A stretch of DNA of 47,153 nucleotides from a bacterium (GTDB lineage Bacteria; Bacteroidota; Bacteroidia; Chitinophagales; Saprospiraceae), in NCBI GenBank assembly GCA_024742755.1, contig JANSXW010000040.1, positions 1 to 47,153 of the forward strand, written 5' to 3'. Made by a program: the position numbers and the translations under genes. Positions 7,701 through 16,178 of this stretch are shown piece after piece. Each line of letters starts with the position of its first letter. The first letter of the stretch is position 1. Under the pieces are notes generated by a model that worked only from the letters and a program-made list of their open reading frames with translations, was not told the origin of the DNA and made no database searches.

Positions 7701-10700
7701 CACTGCCCGGGTCGCCGAAGTCCCAAGACCAGCTGACAATGCCTGAGGACGGCAGGAAAGTGGACAGGTCTTCAAATGCTATAGGGGTATTGGCACAGGC
7801 CGGGGCTACATGAAAATCCGCCAGTGCTTCCACAGAGTCTACTGCGGAAAAGCGGCAGGTCAGGTTCGTGCCGGGATCGTCGGGGTTGGCAAAGGTGCCG
7901 GAAAGCACCACCCGGTAGTAACCCACTTCCTGATGTTCGATGGTGGGGTTTTCGTCATTGCTGGCATCGGTCTGCACGCCATCCCGGAAAAAGAAACGCC
8001 AGTAAGCCGTACCGGGCAGCATATCACCGGACTGATTGGTGTACAGCCTGGATTCGCACTCGGCACCATCGGTGATTTCGAAACCCATATCCACGCCCGA
8101 GCAGGAAGGGCCCGGCGGGTTCCCGCAGATGACATCGTTGCAGTTCTCCTCTACCTCAAAGGGCGCACTGAGGAAGGTACAGCCATTTTGATCCGTAATG
8201 CCCACAGTATAAACCCCAAATGCAGTGGCGGTATACTCCGGGGCATCCGTGCCCACCGGCGTCCCATCCTGAAACCACTGATAGGAAAATCCGGCTGAGG
8301 AAGCCTGAGCAACGAGACGAGTGGAAGGGGGCAGGTTGCAGAAAATCCAGGGGTCAGGGGTGGAAATGCTGACTTCGGAGCTGGGGTAGGGCTCAATTTG
8401 GAAGGTTTCTGTGCCTGCACAACCAAACTCGTCGGTCACCACCAAAGCGTAGCTGCCGGGTGCCAACTCTGGCGTCATGCCGGTAGCCACCGCTACATCA
8501 TTGGTGTTGTACCAGGTGTAGGAGTCGAAGCCCGGCGCAGCGGTGACAGTGGCTTCTTCATTGGGGCAGAAAAAGGCAGGTGCCGTAACGGCAGGCTGTG
8601 GCAGGGCGTGTACTTCAACGTCAAAAACAGCGGTTTCGGCGCAGACCGCAGCTTGTACCTGTACGTTGCCCACTTCGTGCCAGAGGATATCAACGGTGCT
8701 TTCATCTGATTCTGAAACGATGGTACCTGCCGTGGCAGGAGTGACCGTCCATTCATAGTCGAGGTGCTCCGCATTGGTCGCCGTGAAGGTACTGATGCCA
8801 TCAAAGCAGGCATTCGGGTCGCCGCTTACCTCCAGATTGCTGAAAGCTTCGGCAGACAAGCTGACCGGGGAGGAAGCACAAGGCGGGCCTACGGTATTGA
8901 CCTGCACTACGCTCAGCTCGTAGGGAGGGGTAGCGCCCCAGGTTACATTGATCGTTTCGCCCATGCGGGTGGCGATCGTACCCCCGTTGTTGACGGTCCA
9001 TTCCAGCATGACATTATCGCCAACCGGAGTGGCACTGTAGGTAGTTGTGGATCCCGGGCAAATTACCGTATTGCCGGCGATGGCATCCACCGGATCGGGT
9101 GGAGACAGCACCTGCACCCGGCGGGTCGCTTCGGGCGTACAGGAGGCATTGGCATTGGCGGGTTCTGCTGTGAGCAGGTAAAAACCGGGCGCCACATTCA
9201 TAGGGACTTCCACGGAAGCCGCACTGCCGGAGGACTGCCAAACCACAGCGCCCGCCGCATCCGTCAACCGCCAAAGGGCAGGGATGGGGTTGCCGGTATT
9301 GGCCTGAATGGCATCGTAGGTGGCAGGGGTATTGGGGCAGGCTTCGATTGGGCCGCTCAAATAAAAGGCCGGCTGAATCTCCACCTGCAGCTCTGCGCTG
9401 CCTCCGCAGCCCAGGTAGCAGTTGTCAAAAGTAACGCTGACGGTTTGTGTGGGCGCGGGGATGGTATTCAGCCATTCCACCTCGATCTCATGTGTGCCCT
9501 GCCCGGAGACAATGCTGCCGAAGTTAGTCACATCCCATACAAAACTGACGCCTTCGTAGGCCGGTATGCTGTAAACCGCCCGGCTGCCGGGGCAGACCAA
9601 AGCCGGCCCTTCCACTTCTGCCTGATCGGAAATAACCGGTACCACAAGGGTTGCAGGCACCGGGCAATTGGTGCCCGGGCAATCTTCTGTCAGGAGTGCT
9701 ACGGTGCCCTCAGGTCCTGTTTCCCACAGCACGCTAATGAAGTCATCGGCAGGGCCGCCCCCGTCCACAATAACGCCGCCCTCACTGACCGACCACAGGA
9801 AGGTGCCGCAGTCACTCTGGGCGGTGTAGGTGCCGAGCATGCCTTCGCATACCGTTCCCACGCAGTCGACAATGGGCGTTTCTGTTTCCTCGACGTTTAT
9901 GGTGAGCAGGGTGGTGTCGTTGCAGGCGCAAAAACGGGAGGCAATCAGCATCAGCTCGTAGGTGCCCGCTTCGGGGTAGGTATAATCAACTTCTCCACCG
10001 GTAGCGGTAACGCCATTACCAAAATCCCAGTACAGGTTATCGGCTTCTTCGCCGGTATACTCCAGGTAAAGAGGCTGGCCCTGACACAACGTCACCGTAC
10101 CCTCTGCCGCCTCCGGTACGCTGCTGATGGCGCTTTCAGGAGGAGACACGACGTTCACGCAAGTGTAGCCCTGCGCGTCACAAAAGAAGGGCGGCTCATT
10201 GACGATGCCGTTTTGATAGATGGAGTAAATACCGGGCTGAGCCCACGTAACTTCGATGATATTGTCTTCTATCGTGGTATAATCTGCAGGTTGCCCGGTG
10301 TTCTCATTGAATACAGACCAGTTGGAATTCAGGGTATCCAACCCGCTGATGCTTGAAGAGTAGCGGATGGTGCTGCCTACACAGGCCTGCTGACAGACCA
10401 AGTAGCTGCTGTCCACCAGGATGGGCTCCTGGGAAGCCGGGCAATCGGGCGTAGCTTGTATGGTGGGGTTGGGGTCAAAAACAAGATCGAGACAAAGGGC
10501 GCTATCAACGGAAATGCCGTTCTCATCGGTAATAGTGACCGAGTAGCAGCCTGGCTGGCAGATGGTGATATTGCTGGAGTTCTCTCCGGTATTCCATTGA
10601 TAGGTCAGCGGTTGCTGAAGCCCTTCTGCTCCGGTGTACATAACGTAACAATCGAGCCCGCAGACAAATGGGCTGGGCTCAAAGAAAACCGACTGAGCGG

Positions 10701-10767
10701 ACAGGTTGCAGGCACTTAATCCAAGGACAAGTGTAATAACCCGCAGCATTATACTTTTCTTTTTCAT
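4798..10767 (-). CDS. Giant Ig/PKD-repeat surface protein exported by type IX secretion
   Basis: 1,989-residue extracellular protein. A signal peptide (MKKKSIMLRVITL... ending near SAQS, about 24) is followed by many Ig-like/PKD-like beta-sandwich repeats with recurring C-x-G cysteines. Two PKD units carry WDFGDPGSG at about 1020 and 1105. A B-type repeat like SdrD/SpaA (GEVYFDVNDNGIIDAPD) lies near 1490, then three short repeats of the form CEG...GCDS. It ends with a gliding-motility-type T9SS C-terminal domain (YVPNAFSPNGDNNNDVF ... FDRWGVQVFE). That tail directs outer-membrane translocation and surface attachment or release. I chose the ATG at 10767: an earlier in-frame start at 10854 falls inside the -7 box. 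The likely role is adhesion or matrix scaffolding; no enzymatic domain is visible. Confidence 0.88.
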   Translation of the reverse strand: MKKKSIMLRVITLVLGLSACNLSAQSVFFEPSPFVCGLDCYVMYTGAEGLQQPLTYQWNTGENSSNITICQPGCYSVTITDENGISVDSALCLDLVFDPNPTIQATPDCPASQEPILVDSSYLVCQQACVGSTIRYSSSISGLDTLNSNWSVFNENTGQPADYTTIEDNIIEVTWAQPGIYSIYQNGIVNEPPFFCDAQGYTCVNVVSPPESAISSVPEAAEGTVTLCQGQPLYLEYTGEEADNLYWDFGNGVTATGGEVDYTYPEAGTYELMLIASRFCACNDTTLLTINVEETETPIVDCVGTVCEGMLGTYTAQSDCGTFLWSVSEGGVIVDGGGPADDFISVLWETGPEGTVALLTEDCPGTNCPVPATLVVPVISDQAEVEGPALVCPGSRAVYSIPAYEGVSFVWDVTNFGSIVSGQGTHEIEVEWLNTIPAPTQTVSVTFDNCYLGCGGSAELQVEIQPAFYLSGPIEACPNTPATYDAIQANTGNPIPALWRLTDAAGAVVWQSSGSAASVEVPMNVAPGFYLLTAEPANANASCTPEATRRVQVLSPPDPVDAIAGNTVICPGSTTTYSATPVGDNVMLEWTVNNGGTIATRMGETINVTWGATPPYELSVVQVNTVGPPCASSPVSLSAEAFSNLEVSGDPNACFDGISTFTATNAEHLDYEWTVTPATAGTIVSESDESTVDILWHEVGNVQVQAAVCAETAVFDVEVHALPQPAVTAPAFFCPNEEATVTAAPGFDSYTWYNTNDVAVATGMTPELAPGSYALVVTDEFGCAGTETFQIEPYPSSEVSISTPDPWIFCNLPPSTRLVAQASSAGFSYQWFQDGTPVGTDAPEYTATAFGVYTVGITDQNGCTFLSAPFEVEENCNDVICGNPPGPSCSGVDMGFEITDGAECESRLYTNQSGDMLPGTAYWRFFFRDGVQTDASNDENPTIEHQEVGYYRVVLSGTFANPDDPGTNLTCRFSAVDSVEALADFHVAPACANTPIAFEDLSTFLPSSGIVSWSWDFGDPGSGADNTSAQTNPTHIFSTTGDYTVTLTIETSSGCTSSTSRLVSVVAPPPVAFDAPGTTCASSPTAFEVPAGGFALYEWDFGDPGSGAANTSQRREAYHRYELPGTYVVTLSATNIEGCAQSFSQNVTINPNNLSGGITLDPIPPVCEGVEINAESPGGGISWQWSTGADTESLTITEEGIYELTVTDANGCTYEPPAANVGITPAPLVDIRATDYDEYGQAAAYFYESYSTCQGENVFLEVPNSELYPGYSYTWSTSQNGPAIEFSEDKDNLLDAGNYTFEVTAVDGATGCSAVAVLEVVVHPLPDVPVILADQPAPICEGTMATLSVDAPLPGLTYVWSTGETGTAIEVSEGGEYTVTATNAEGCTQESEAFELLPGPDIARVPNGCYTRCRPDTICLPDIPNVASYQWYFNGSPVAPPEGTMPELIVEDAGDYYLEMVGTNGCVLQSDPLSLELFDGFGSFAGEVYFDVNDNGIIDAPDTLMSGIDILLLQNGGILDQSTSTQDGGYGFIDQPSNEDYTLAVDTANLEGFLEAVWASTDTTLVGCDQVVVTNWLIRINCPTESDTTLTFSACEGSSITYDGVEIAAGSQEVFHFTNSDGCDSTVNVLVDPLQVFTNAFELNFCEGETLEHDGMALDEGLNEIILSSGAGCDSVLQIQVAVLEPVTTEQSVQICEGETYFFHGEELLPGESGTVMLISEAGCDSMVNLSVELSPEVLADISTEAACPDEETGTLSVDPFSAPNPPYTYAIGQGSPQASPDFEGLSAGNYTVTVTDGSGCETTFDAIVEAFEPLAVSVRWDTLSCENPEAMVTVDITSGETPDLAFTWSDGAAGLDRVIGTAGTYDLEIDNGCETFSESIMLAPPLMEGQNWMYVPNAFSPNGDNNNDVFRAFTSDEVAGVLDYRLRIFDRWGVQVFESTDPDSGWDGVMNGTLRNGGVFAWSIQAKVINCLQEEVVVERRGEVVLLR
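7448..7725 (-). repeat. 26-bp direct repeat within two PKD-coding units
   Basis: The same 26 bases occur at 7448-7473 and 7700-7725, encoding the WDFGDPGSG core of two adjacent PKD domains. The 252-bp spacing equals one domain (84 codons). The surrounding codons have diverged, so this looks like an old domain duplication with local conservation or gene conversion. Confidence 0.6.
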
Positions 10768-10817
10768 ACGATGGTGATGTTTTAGGATGTTAAAAACGAT
10801 CACCTGACCATTAGGAG

Positions 10818-10832
10818 CAGCTTTCAAAGCTG
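10818..10832. promoter_or_regulatory. 15-bp perfect dyad in the leader of the giant surface gene
   Basis: CAGCTTT-C-AAAGCTG is a perfect inverted repeat with a single central base. It lies about 20 bases downstream of the -7 box and 50 bases before the start codon at 10767. It may be a repressor site or an mRNA hairpin; nothing identifies the factor. Confidence 0.35.
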
Positions 10833-10851
10833 TGTTACAACCCCTCACGTA

Positions 10852-10859
10852 CAAAAGTA
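10852..10859 (-). promoter_or_regulatory. -7 box (TACTTTTG) of the giant surface-protein gene
   Basis: An exact TAnnTTTG on the minus strand gives a leader of about 80 bases before the ATG at 10767. No good -33 TTG is seen at 17-23 bases. The box rules out the longer reading frame start at 10854. Confidence 0.5.
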
Positions 10860-10934
10860 GGCCACCGTTGGGTAGGATATGGCTTTTTTTCTTCGGTCAC
10901 CCGTTTAGTCTTGTGAACAGGAGCTTTGAGTGAG

Positions 10935-11984
10935 TTAGTCTGCCGATGCCCATTTGTAAAAAGCGACAACGGAATGGTGGTCAGAAAGGCGCTCGGTACG
11001 GATGTCCTGATCGAGGGCTTCCAGCTCTGAGCTGTAGAGTTGGTAGTCGATGCGCAACGCAGGGATTTTGCCAGCGTAGGTGGTGCCCAGGCCGGTGCCC
11101 GCTTCCCGGAAGGCATCCTTTAGCCCATGCGACAATTGCCGGTAGGAATAGGACTGCGGGGTGGCGTTGAAATCGCCACAGACGATGACCGGGTGAGGGC
11201 TTTTTTGGATTTCCTCAGCTACGGCTTCCGTTTGCTCCACCCGCCGCTGCTCGGCCCTTTTGAAGCGCCCGGCCATGCCTTTGACCTTGTTCCAGGTTTT
11301 CTTGTCCTGCAGATTGCCCTCTTTGGCAACTTCATTGGCCATACCGGAAACGCCATTGGACTGCAGGTGCAGGTTGAAGACCCTGATCCGTTTGCCATCC
11401 ACTTGGATATCCGCCCACTGGAAGCCATTGAAATGTTTGACGAAGTAGTGCGTATGGGTCTCCTCAATGGGGTAGCGGCTGAAGATGGCCAAAGCGCCAT
11501 TGGGGATGGCATGTGCGTATTTGAAGCCGGCCTTGTCCCTGAAGTAGTCGATGAAGTAGTTCTTTGGGTAGTAGGTCGGAAACTCCTGCAAGCACAGCAC
11601 ATCAATGCCTTCCGTTGGGAAATACCGGGGCATTTCCTCCGCGGTATACCTTTTGCCGGTAGCGGCTTCTTTTCGGAATCCGTAAGCATTGAAGGTTTTT
11701 ACGGTAAGTGCTGCTTCCTTGGCAGGGCCGGGCAGGTTGAGCCCTACGAAGCTGGTCAGGTGGGCCCACCCGAGCAGCAAACAGCCCAGTGACAGGAAGG
11801 CCTGATACTTGCGGATAGAAGCCCAGAAAATAATAAAGAGCAAATTGGCTAACAGCAGCCAGGGAAAGGGAAGCGCAAAAAACGAAAGCGGCCAAAACAC
11901 CTTCGGGCTTACCCTTGATGCCAGAAAGCTGGCCAGAGTGATGAGCACCAGCAGTATGTTCAACCATCTCAGCAGCTTTTGCAT
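10935..11984 (-). CDS. Endonuclease/exonuclease/phosphatase-family membrane protein
   Basis: 349 residues. Three hydrophobic segments in the first about 90 residues anchor it in the membrane; the rest is an EEP (exonuclease III/DNase I/sphingomyelinase) fold. Catalytic landmarks are the metal-binding Glu in LCLQEFP, FNLHLQS, the VCGDFNATP motif (DxN) and the terminal LSDHHSVVAF (SDH). In this family such motifs support phosphodiester or phospholipid/phosphoinositide cleavage; the substrate is not predictable. The catalytic domain probably faces the periplasm given the three anchors, but that is inference. It is the last gene of the mutL-rhomboid group, 56 bases after the longer rhomboid gene. 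Confidence 0.82.
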   Translation of the reverse strand: MQKLLRWLNILLVLITLASFLASRVSPKVFWPLSFFALPFPWLLLANLLFIIFWASIRKYQAFLSLGCLLLGWAHLTSFVGLNLPGPAKEAALTVKTFNAYGFRKEAATGKRYTAEEMPRYFPTEGIDVLCLQEFPTYYPKNYFIDYFRDKAGFKYAHAIPNGALAIFSRYPIEETHTHYFVKHFNGFQWADIQVDGKRIRVFNLHLQSNGVSGMANEVAKEGNLQDKKTWNKVKGMAGRFKRAEQRRVEQTEAVAEEIQKSPHPVIVCGDFNATPQSYSYRQLSHGLKDAFREAGTGLGTTYAGKIPALRIDYQLYSSELEALDQDIRTERLSDHHSVVAFYKWASAD

Positions 11985-12040
11985 AGGTTCTTCATCAGGG
12001 TATTTAGGGCATATTTTGCAGGCGTGCTACTTCCAGTCCT

Positions 12041-12988
12041 CTAGCGCTTGCTGGCATTAAACAGGAATTCTTTTTCTTCCTTCGTCAGGCTATCGTAGCC
12101 GGAATCTTTGATCTTGTCGAGTATTTTATCCAGCTTTTCCTGGTAGGCACTGCTGTTTCCGTTGTTCGTATCAGAGGCGGCTTGCCCGCGGCTGGAAGTC
12201 GTGCTGCGCTGACGGTTGGGGTTGCGGTAGACTACTTTCGGGCGACGGCTTTTGCTTTTGCCAGAGGTCATGCGGTCGTAGAAATCACGGATGCGGTCCA
12301 GGATATTATTGACAGGTTCGGAGAAGTCGTTGCCGTTGCGCAATTGCGTGACAAACAGCCAGCCAAAAAAGGCACCGCCCAGGTGCGCGAAGTGGCCTCC
12401 TGTGTTGCCTCCGTTGGGAATCAGGATCAGGTCCAGAAAAACCAGGACGGCAACGATGTACTTCAGCTTGACATCACCGAGCAACAGCAGCCGCATGATG
12501 TAGTCCGGAGAAATGGTCCCTGCTGCCACGACAATCGCCATGACGCCGGCAGAAGCGCCCAGGGCAAAGCGCCCGCCCATGCCGTAGGGCAGAAGGTTGG
12601 CAGAAATAAAAAACACCACGGCTCCTGTCAGCCCGCCCAGCAGATAGAGCGGCAGAATACGCTGATCACCGATGAAGTCTCCTACAATCCGTCCGAACCA
12701 ATAAAGGAACAGCATATTCCAGAGCAAGTGCCAGAAGCCCTCATGAAGGAACATACTGGTAAACATCCCCCAGGGGTGCGTCAGGAAAAATTTCCAATCG
12801 GAAGACATACAAAAGAAGTGCAGTATCGTACTGTACAACTCCGGCACAGAGCCGCCATTGCCCAAAAAGAGGAACAAGCGGACCAGGTTGATGATGACAA
12901 ATACCGCAACGTTTATGATGATCAGCTGGGTTATCATATTCCCCCGGCTGAGTTCTCGCTTAGCATCGTCCCAGATTGACTGTAGCAT
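12041..12988 (-). CDS. Rhomboid intramembrane serine protease with C-terminal DUF6576 tail
   Basis: 315 residues with six or so membrane segments. Catalytic Ser146 lies in LGASAGV and catalytic His202 in FAHLGG. The HEGFWHLLWNMLF block (82-94) is the classic rhomboid H-x4-H-x3-N core. After the membrane domain comes a polar linker rich in Ser, Arg and Asn, then a short helical tail of the LDKILDKI...YDSLTKEEKEFLF type, characteristic of Bacteroidota rhomboids. It would cut transmembrane proteins inside the bilayer; the substrates are unknown. It follows a second rhomboid gene by 123 bases. Confidence 0.92.
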   Translation of the reverse strand: MLQSIWDDAKRELSRGNMITQLIIINVAVFVIINLVRLFLFLGNGGSVPELYSTILHFFCMSSDWKFFLTHPWGMFTSMFLHEGFWHLLWNMLFLYWFGRIVGDFIGDQRILPLYLLGGLTGAVVFFISANLLPYGMGGRFALGASAGVMAIVVAAGTISPDYIMRLLLLGDVKLKYIVAVLVFLDLILIPNGGNTGGHFAHLGGAFFGWLFVTQLRNGNDFSEPVNNILDRIRDFYDRMTSGKSKSRRPKVVYRNPNRQRSTTSSRGQAASDTNNGNSSAYQEKLDKILDKIKDSGYDSLTKEEKEFLFNASKR

Positions 12989-13111
12989 GCATTATCGGTT
13001 CTAAATAATTATTAATATTTGGAGCTGCTTGAGCCCGGGACCCACAAGGTACTAGCTTCTGCTGATTTTATCCAGTCCCCGGGGCCAATCTGCCCTGCCT
13101 TTAGGCCAAAG

Positions 13112-13783
13112 TCACAATCTTGACCCAAACTTCCGCCAGTACAGGAGGAGCAAAAAGCCAAACAGCGCCCCTCCCAGGTGCGCGTAGTGGGCCACACCGG
13201 TATTAAAATTGCCAAGCCCCATGAATAGTTCAACCCCCGCGTAAATGAGCACAAAGTACTTTGCCTTGAGCGGTATGGGCGGGAACAACAGCATTATACG
13301 GTTGTCCGGAAATAACATGCCGTAACCGACCAACAGCCCGAAAACTGCGCCGGACGCCCCTAATGAAGGCACATTGGCTGCAAACATAGACTCTCCAAAC
13401 CAGTAAATTTCCATGCCCCGTACCAGGGTGTGCAGCAGTACAGAGCCGAACCCGGTGAGCAGATAGTAAAACAGGAACCGCTTGGGGCCCCAGGTCGCCT
13501 CCAGTGGCGGGCCAAACATGAACACCGCAAACATATTGAAGAACAGGTGCCCGATATCCGCATGCATAAACATATGCGTCACGATCTGAAACGGCCGGAA
13601 ATACTCTGAGGTCGGAAAAAACATCGCCAACCGGTACCTGCCAAAAAGGGAAAAATCAGTTACTCTTTCATTGACCAAATCGGAAAAGGTCCCGTGAGAA
13701 GGGTCTCCCAGCAGCATCGTGCCCAGGTACATCAGGACATTGATGATGAGCAGGTGTTTGACAACTTCCGTTACTCTGAACAT
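13112..13783 (-). CDS. Rhomboid intramembrane serine protease (short form)
   Basis: 223 residues, nearly all membrane domain. Catalytic Ser144 is in LGASGAV and His202 in YAHLGG, with HADIGHLFFNMFAVFMFG (74-91) as the conserved H-x4-H-x3-N block. I prefer the ATG at 13783 (MFRVTEVVK); a TTG two codons earlier is possible. It is a compact six-helix enzyme without the tail of its neighbour, so the pair probably differs in substrate or regulation. It starts 51 bases after mutL ends. Confidence 0.92.
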   Translation of the reverse strand: MFRVTEVVKHLLIINVLMYLGTMLLGDPSHGTFSDLVNERVTDFSLFGRYRLAMFFPTSEYFRPFQIVTHMFMHADIGHLFFNMFAVFMFGPPLEATWGPKRFLFYYLLTGFGSVLLHTLVRGMEIYWFGESMFAANVPSLGASGAVFGLLVGYGMLFPDNRIMLLFPPIPLKAKYFVLIYAGVELFMGLGNFNTGVAHYAHLGGALFGFLLLLYWRKFGSRL

Positions 13784-13834
13784 AGGCAATAGCGTAGATG
13801 ATGATTAGGCTGTAAGCAACTAAACAACGCTTTA

Positions 13835-15712
13835 TTACTCAAATCGTTTGGCCAGTTCTTCCAATTCCATCGTGATGAAGCACCGTTTGCCAGAGGGGCT
13901 CAGGTAGGGCACTTCGCACCCAAAGAGCTGATCAATAAGGGTTTGCATCTCGTTGGGCTCCAGCATTTTGCCTTTTTTTATCGCTGCGCTCCGTGCCATG
14001 GCCCTGGCAATATTTTCGTGGGTGCCCAGATTGAGCTCCAGGTTGCCCTTGTACTGCTCCAGCAGGGATTCTATGGTTTTGAGGTCGTCCTGCTTACCAG
14101 CCAGTTCGGCAGGCACCCCGTTGATCACGAAGGTGTTGGCTCCGAATTCCTGAATGTCAAAACCCAGCTGATTGATCGGCTCCAGGAGTTCCTTGAGCAA
14201 TGCTGCATCAGCAGGCGGCAGGGAAAGGGTACGTGGGAACAATTGCTTTTGGGTCGTGCTTTTCTGCTGCGACAGCACATGAAGGTAGCGTTCGTAGAGG
14301 ATACGCTCATGGGCAGCCTGCTGATCGAGCAGCATCATGCCGGACTTAATTTGCGTGAGAATGTAGCTATTGTGAAGCTGTGTAGGCTTTTTCTTTTCCT
14401 GCACCGGCTCGCCCGGCGTACTCCCCTGCTCCTCTTTCCAGTCGCTCTCCAGTGTCAGGGGTTCTTCAGGCTCCTGCCCCGGAGTGGCTTGCGCTTCGGG
14501 TTCGGCATCGAATTCATCCAGCCCCTCGTACACATCCTGCCAGTGCTTGAGGTTGCTTGCGTGGCGGCCCGCATCCGAAGATGTTTCCCCCTGACCAGTG
14601 GCTAGGCTGCTCCCGCCGCTTGATTTTACATTGCTTGTGCCCGTCGGGGCTTCCGAACGTGGCCGTATGGGTGTCGGCTGACTGAAGGTCGGGTCCTGCT
14701 CAAAATCGAGGCTCGGCATCACATTGTACTGCCCAAGCGCGTGCCGTACCGATACCCGGAGGTAGTTGTACACCAGGCGCTCATCTTCAAATTTGATTTC
14801 CTGCTTGGTGGGGTGCACGTTGATGTCTATCCGCTTGGGGTCGATGTCTATGAAAATAACGTAGAGCGGGTAAGTGCCCGTTGGCAGCAGGTCTTCGTAG
14901 GCCGAGACCAATGCATGGTTGAGGTAGTGGCTTTTGATGAAGCGGTTGTTGACGAAGAAGTACTGTTCGCCCCGGGTTTTCTTGGCAAATTCCGGCTTGC
15001 CCACGTACCCGTTCAGGCGGAGCACCTCCGTTTCTTCAGCTACCGGCACCAGCTTTTTATTGGAATGGCTGCCGAAAACGCCGATCAGCCGTTGCCGGAG
15101 CTTTCCGCCGGGCAGGTGGAAAATTTCACTGCCGTTGTGGTGCAGGGAGAAAAAGATATCCGCATTCGCAATCGCGATCCGCTGAAACTCGTCATTGATG
15201 TGCCGCATTTCCACCGGGTTTGACTTCAGAAAGTTCCGCCGGGCAGGCACATTGAAAAAGAGGTTCTTAATGGAAATCGTGGTCCCCTGCGGGCACTGAC
15301 AGGGCTCCTGAGCCTTGATTTCTGAGCCCTCAATGACCAGGCGGGTGCCTAGTTCATCGGAATGACGGCGGGTCTTAATTTCGACCTGCGCGATGGCCGC
15401 GATGGATGCCAGTGCTTCACCGCGGAAGCCCATGGTCCGTATAGCGAACAAGTCCTGTGCAGACCGGATCTTAGAGGTCGCATGCCGCTCGAAGGCCATG
15501 CGGGCGTCGGTTTCGGACATGCCACAGCCGTTGTCGATCACCTGTATCAGGGCTTTTCCGGCATCCTTGATGACCAGTTTTACTTCCGTGGCACCTGCAT
15601 CGATGGCATTTTCCATCAACTCCTTCACTGCTGAAGCAGGGCGCTGAATAACTTCTCCGGCCGCAATTTGGTTGGCGATTGCATCGGGCAAAAGCTGAAT
15701 GAGATCAGCCAT
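13835..15712 (-). CDS. mutL: DNA mismatch repair protein MutL
   Basis: 625 residues. The N-terminal GHKL ATPase is intact: ELMENAIDAG (31-40), DNGCG (60-64) and GFRGEAL (95-101). A low-complexity linker (about 345-435) leads to the C-terminal dimerisation domain. The metal-site motif of endonuclease-active MutL, DQHA-x2-E-x4-E, appears as DQQAAHERILYE (His to Gln). The later C-P-H-G-R-P-type motif is replaced by LSPSGKRC, so nicking activity is doubtful. It would couple MutS mismatch recognition to downstream repair. It is 35 bases after the small membrane-protein gene, in the same operon. Confidence 0.95.
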   Translation of the reverse strand: MADLIQLLPDAIANQIAAGEVIQRPASAVKELMENAIDAGATEVKLVIKDAGKALIQVIDNGCGMSETDARMAFERHATSKIRSAQDLFAIRTMGFRGEALASIAAIAQVEIKTRRHSDELGTRLVIEGSEIKAQEPCQCPQGTTISIKNLFFNVPARRNFLKSNPVEMRHINDEFQRIAIANADIFFSLHHNGSEIFHLPGGKLRQRLIGVFGSHSNKKLVPVAEETEVLRLNGYVGKPEFAKKTRGEQYFFVNNRFIKSHYLNHALVSAYEDLLPTGTYPLYVIFIDIDPKRIDINVHPTKQEIKFEDERLVYNYLRVSVRHALGQYNVMPSLDFEQDPTFSQPTPIRPRSEAPTGTSNVKSSGGSSLATGQGETSSDAGRHASNLKHWQDVYEGLDEFDAEPEAQATPGQEPEEPLTLESDWKEEQGSTPGEPVQEKKKPTQLHNSYILTQIKSGMMLLDQQAAHERILYERYLHVLSQQKSTTQKQLFPRTLSLPPADAALLKELLEPINQLGFDIQEFGANTFVINGVPAELAGKQDDLKTIESLLEQYKGNLELNLGTHENIARAMARSAAIKKGKMLEPNEMQTLIDQLFGCEVPYLSPSGKRCFITMELEELAKRFE

Positions 15713-15747
15713 ATGGGGAACTCCTCGTTTTATTCATCAATGAGCTG

Positions 15748-16071
15748 CTATTCTCCGATAGCGGCTGCTATTTCAGGCAAATATACACTGATAAACAGGT
15801 ATGAAAAAAGTAACAGCAGTGCGATTACCCCCAGCAAAACCAAATTGGAGCGCTGTACCTGCCGCTGCCGGAAGCGGTTGTCCTCCGCCTTCTGATAGCC
15901 CCGGCGGAAACTGCCGGAAAGGCGCGCCTTAACGCCTTCTGCCTCACCGGCTTTCAGCTCCTCTACCCGTTTGAGCCGCTCTTCGAGGTCCTCTTTTTCG
16001 GGGTTCCAGAAGCGGGGCTTGTACTGGTACTGCTGGTGCCTCGGCAGCTTTGAAAATTTAATAAATGCCAT
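15748..16071 (-). CDS. Small single-pass membrane protein upstream of mutL
   Basis: 107 residues. It has a basic, charged N-terminal half (PRFWNPEKEDLEERL motif near 19-34, probably helical) and one hydrophobic segment near 77-98. Similar small proteins with an N-terminal PRxxxPEKEELEER-like block are, from memory, often next to mutL in Bacteroidota, but I know no function. It begins the minus-strand group and faces the DUF5686 gene divergently. Topology is likely cytoplasmic N-terminus with the C-terminus in the membrane. Confidence 0.7.
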   Translation of the reverse strand: MAFIKFSKLPRHQQYQYKPRFWNPEKEDLEERLKRVEELKAGEAEGVKARLSGSFRRGYQKAEDNRFRQRQVQRSNLVLLGVIALLLLFSYLFISVYLPEIAAAIGE

Positions 16072-16178
16072 AATTAAAAGGTGTATTCATAAGAGCCTGC
16101 AACGGCGCGCCACAAACAACGGTGGTTTCTTTCTGCCCGCAACAGCAACGCTCTTCTGGTAAAATACGATAATGTTAC

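Noticed and set aside
8764..10356. A 530-codon plus-strand open frame inside the giant surface gene
   Set aside because: It is antisense to a gene with signal peptide, PKD motifs and T9SS tail. Its own translation has no recognisable domain, and it has no promoter or plausible start context.
10768..10854. N-terminal extension of the giant surface protein
   Set aside because: The upstream start lies within the -7 box TACTTTTG and would put 29 unrelated residues before a canonical signal peptide.
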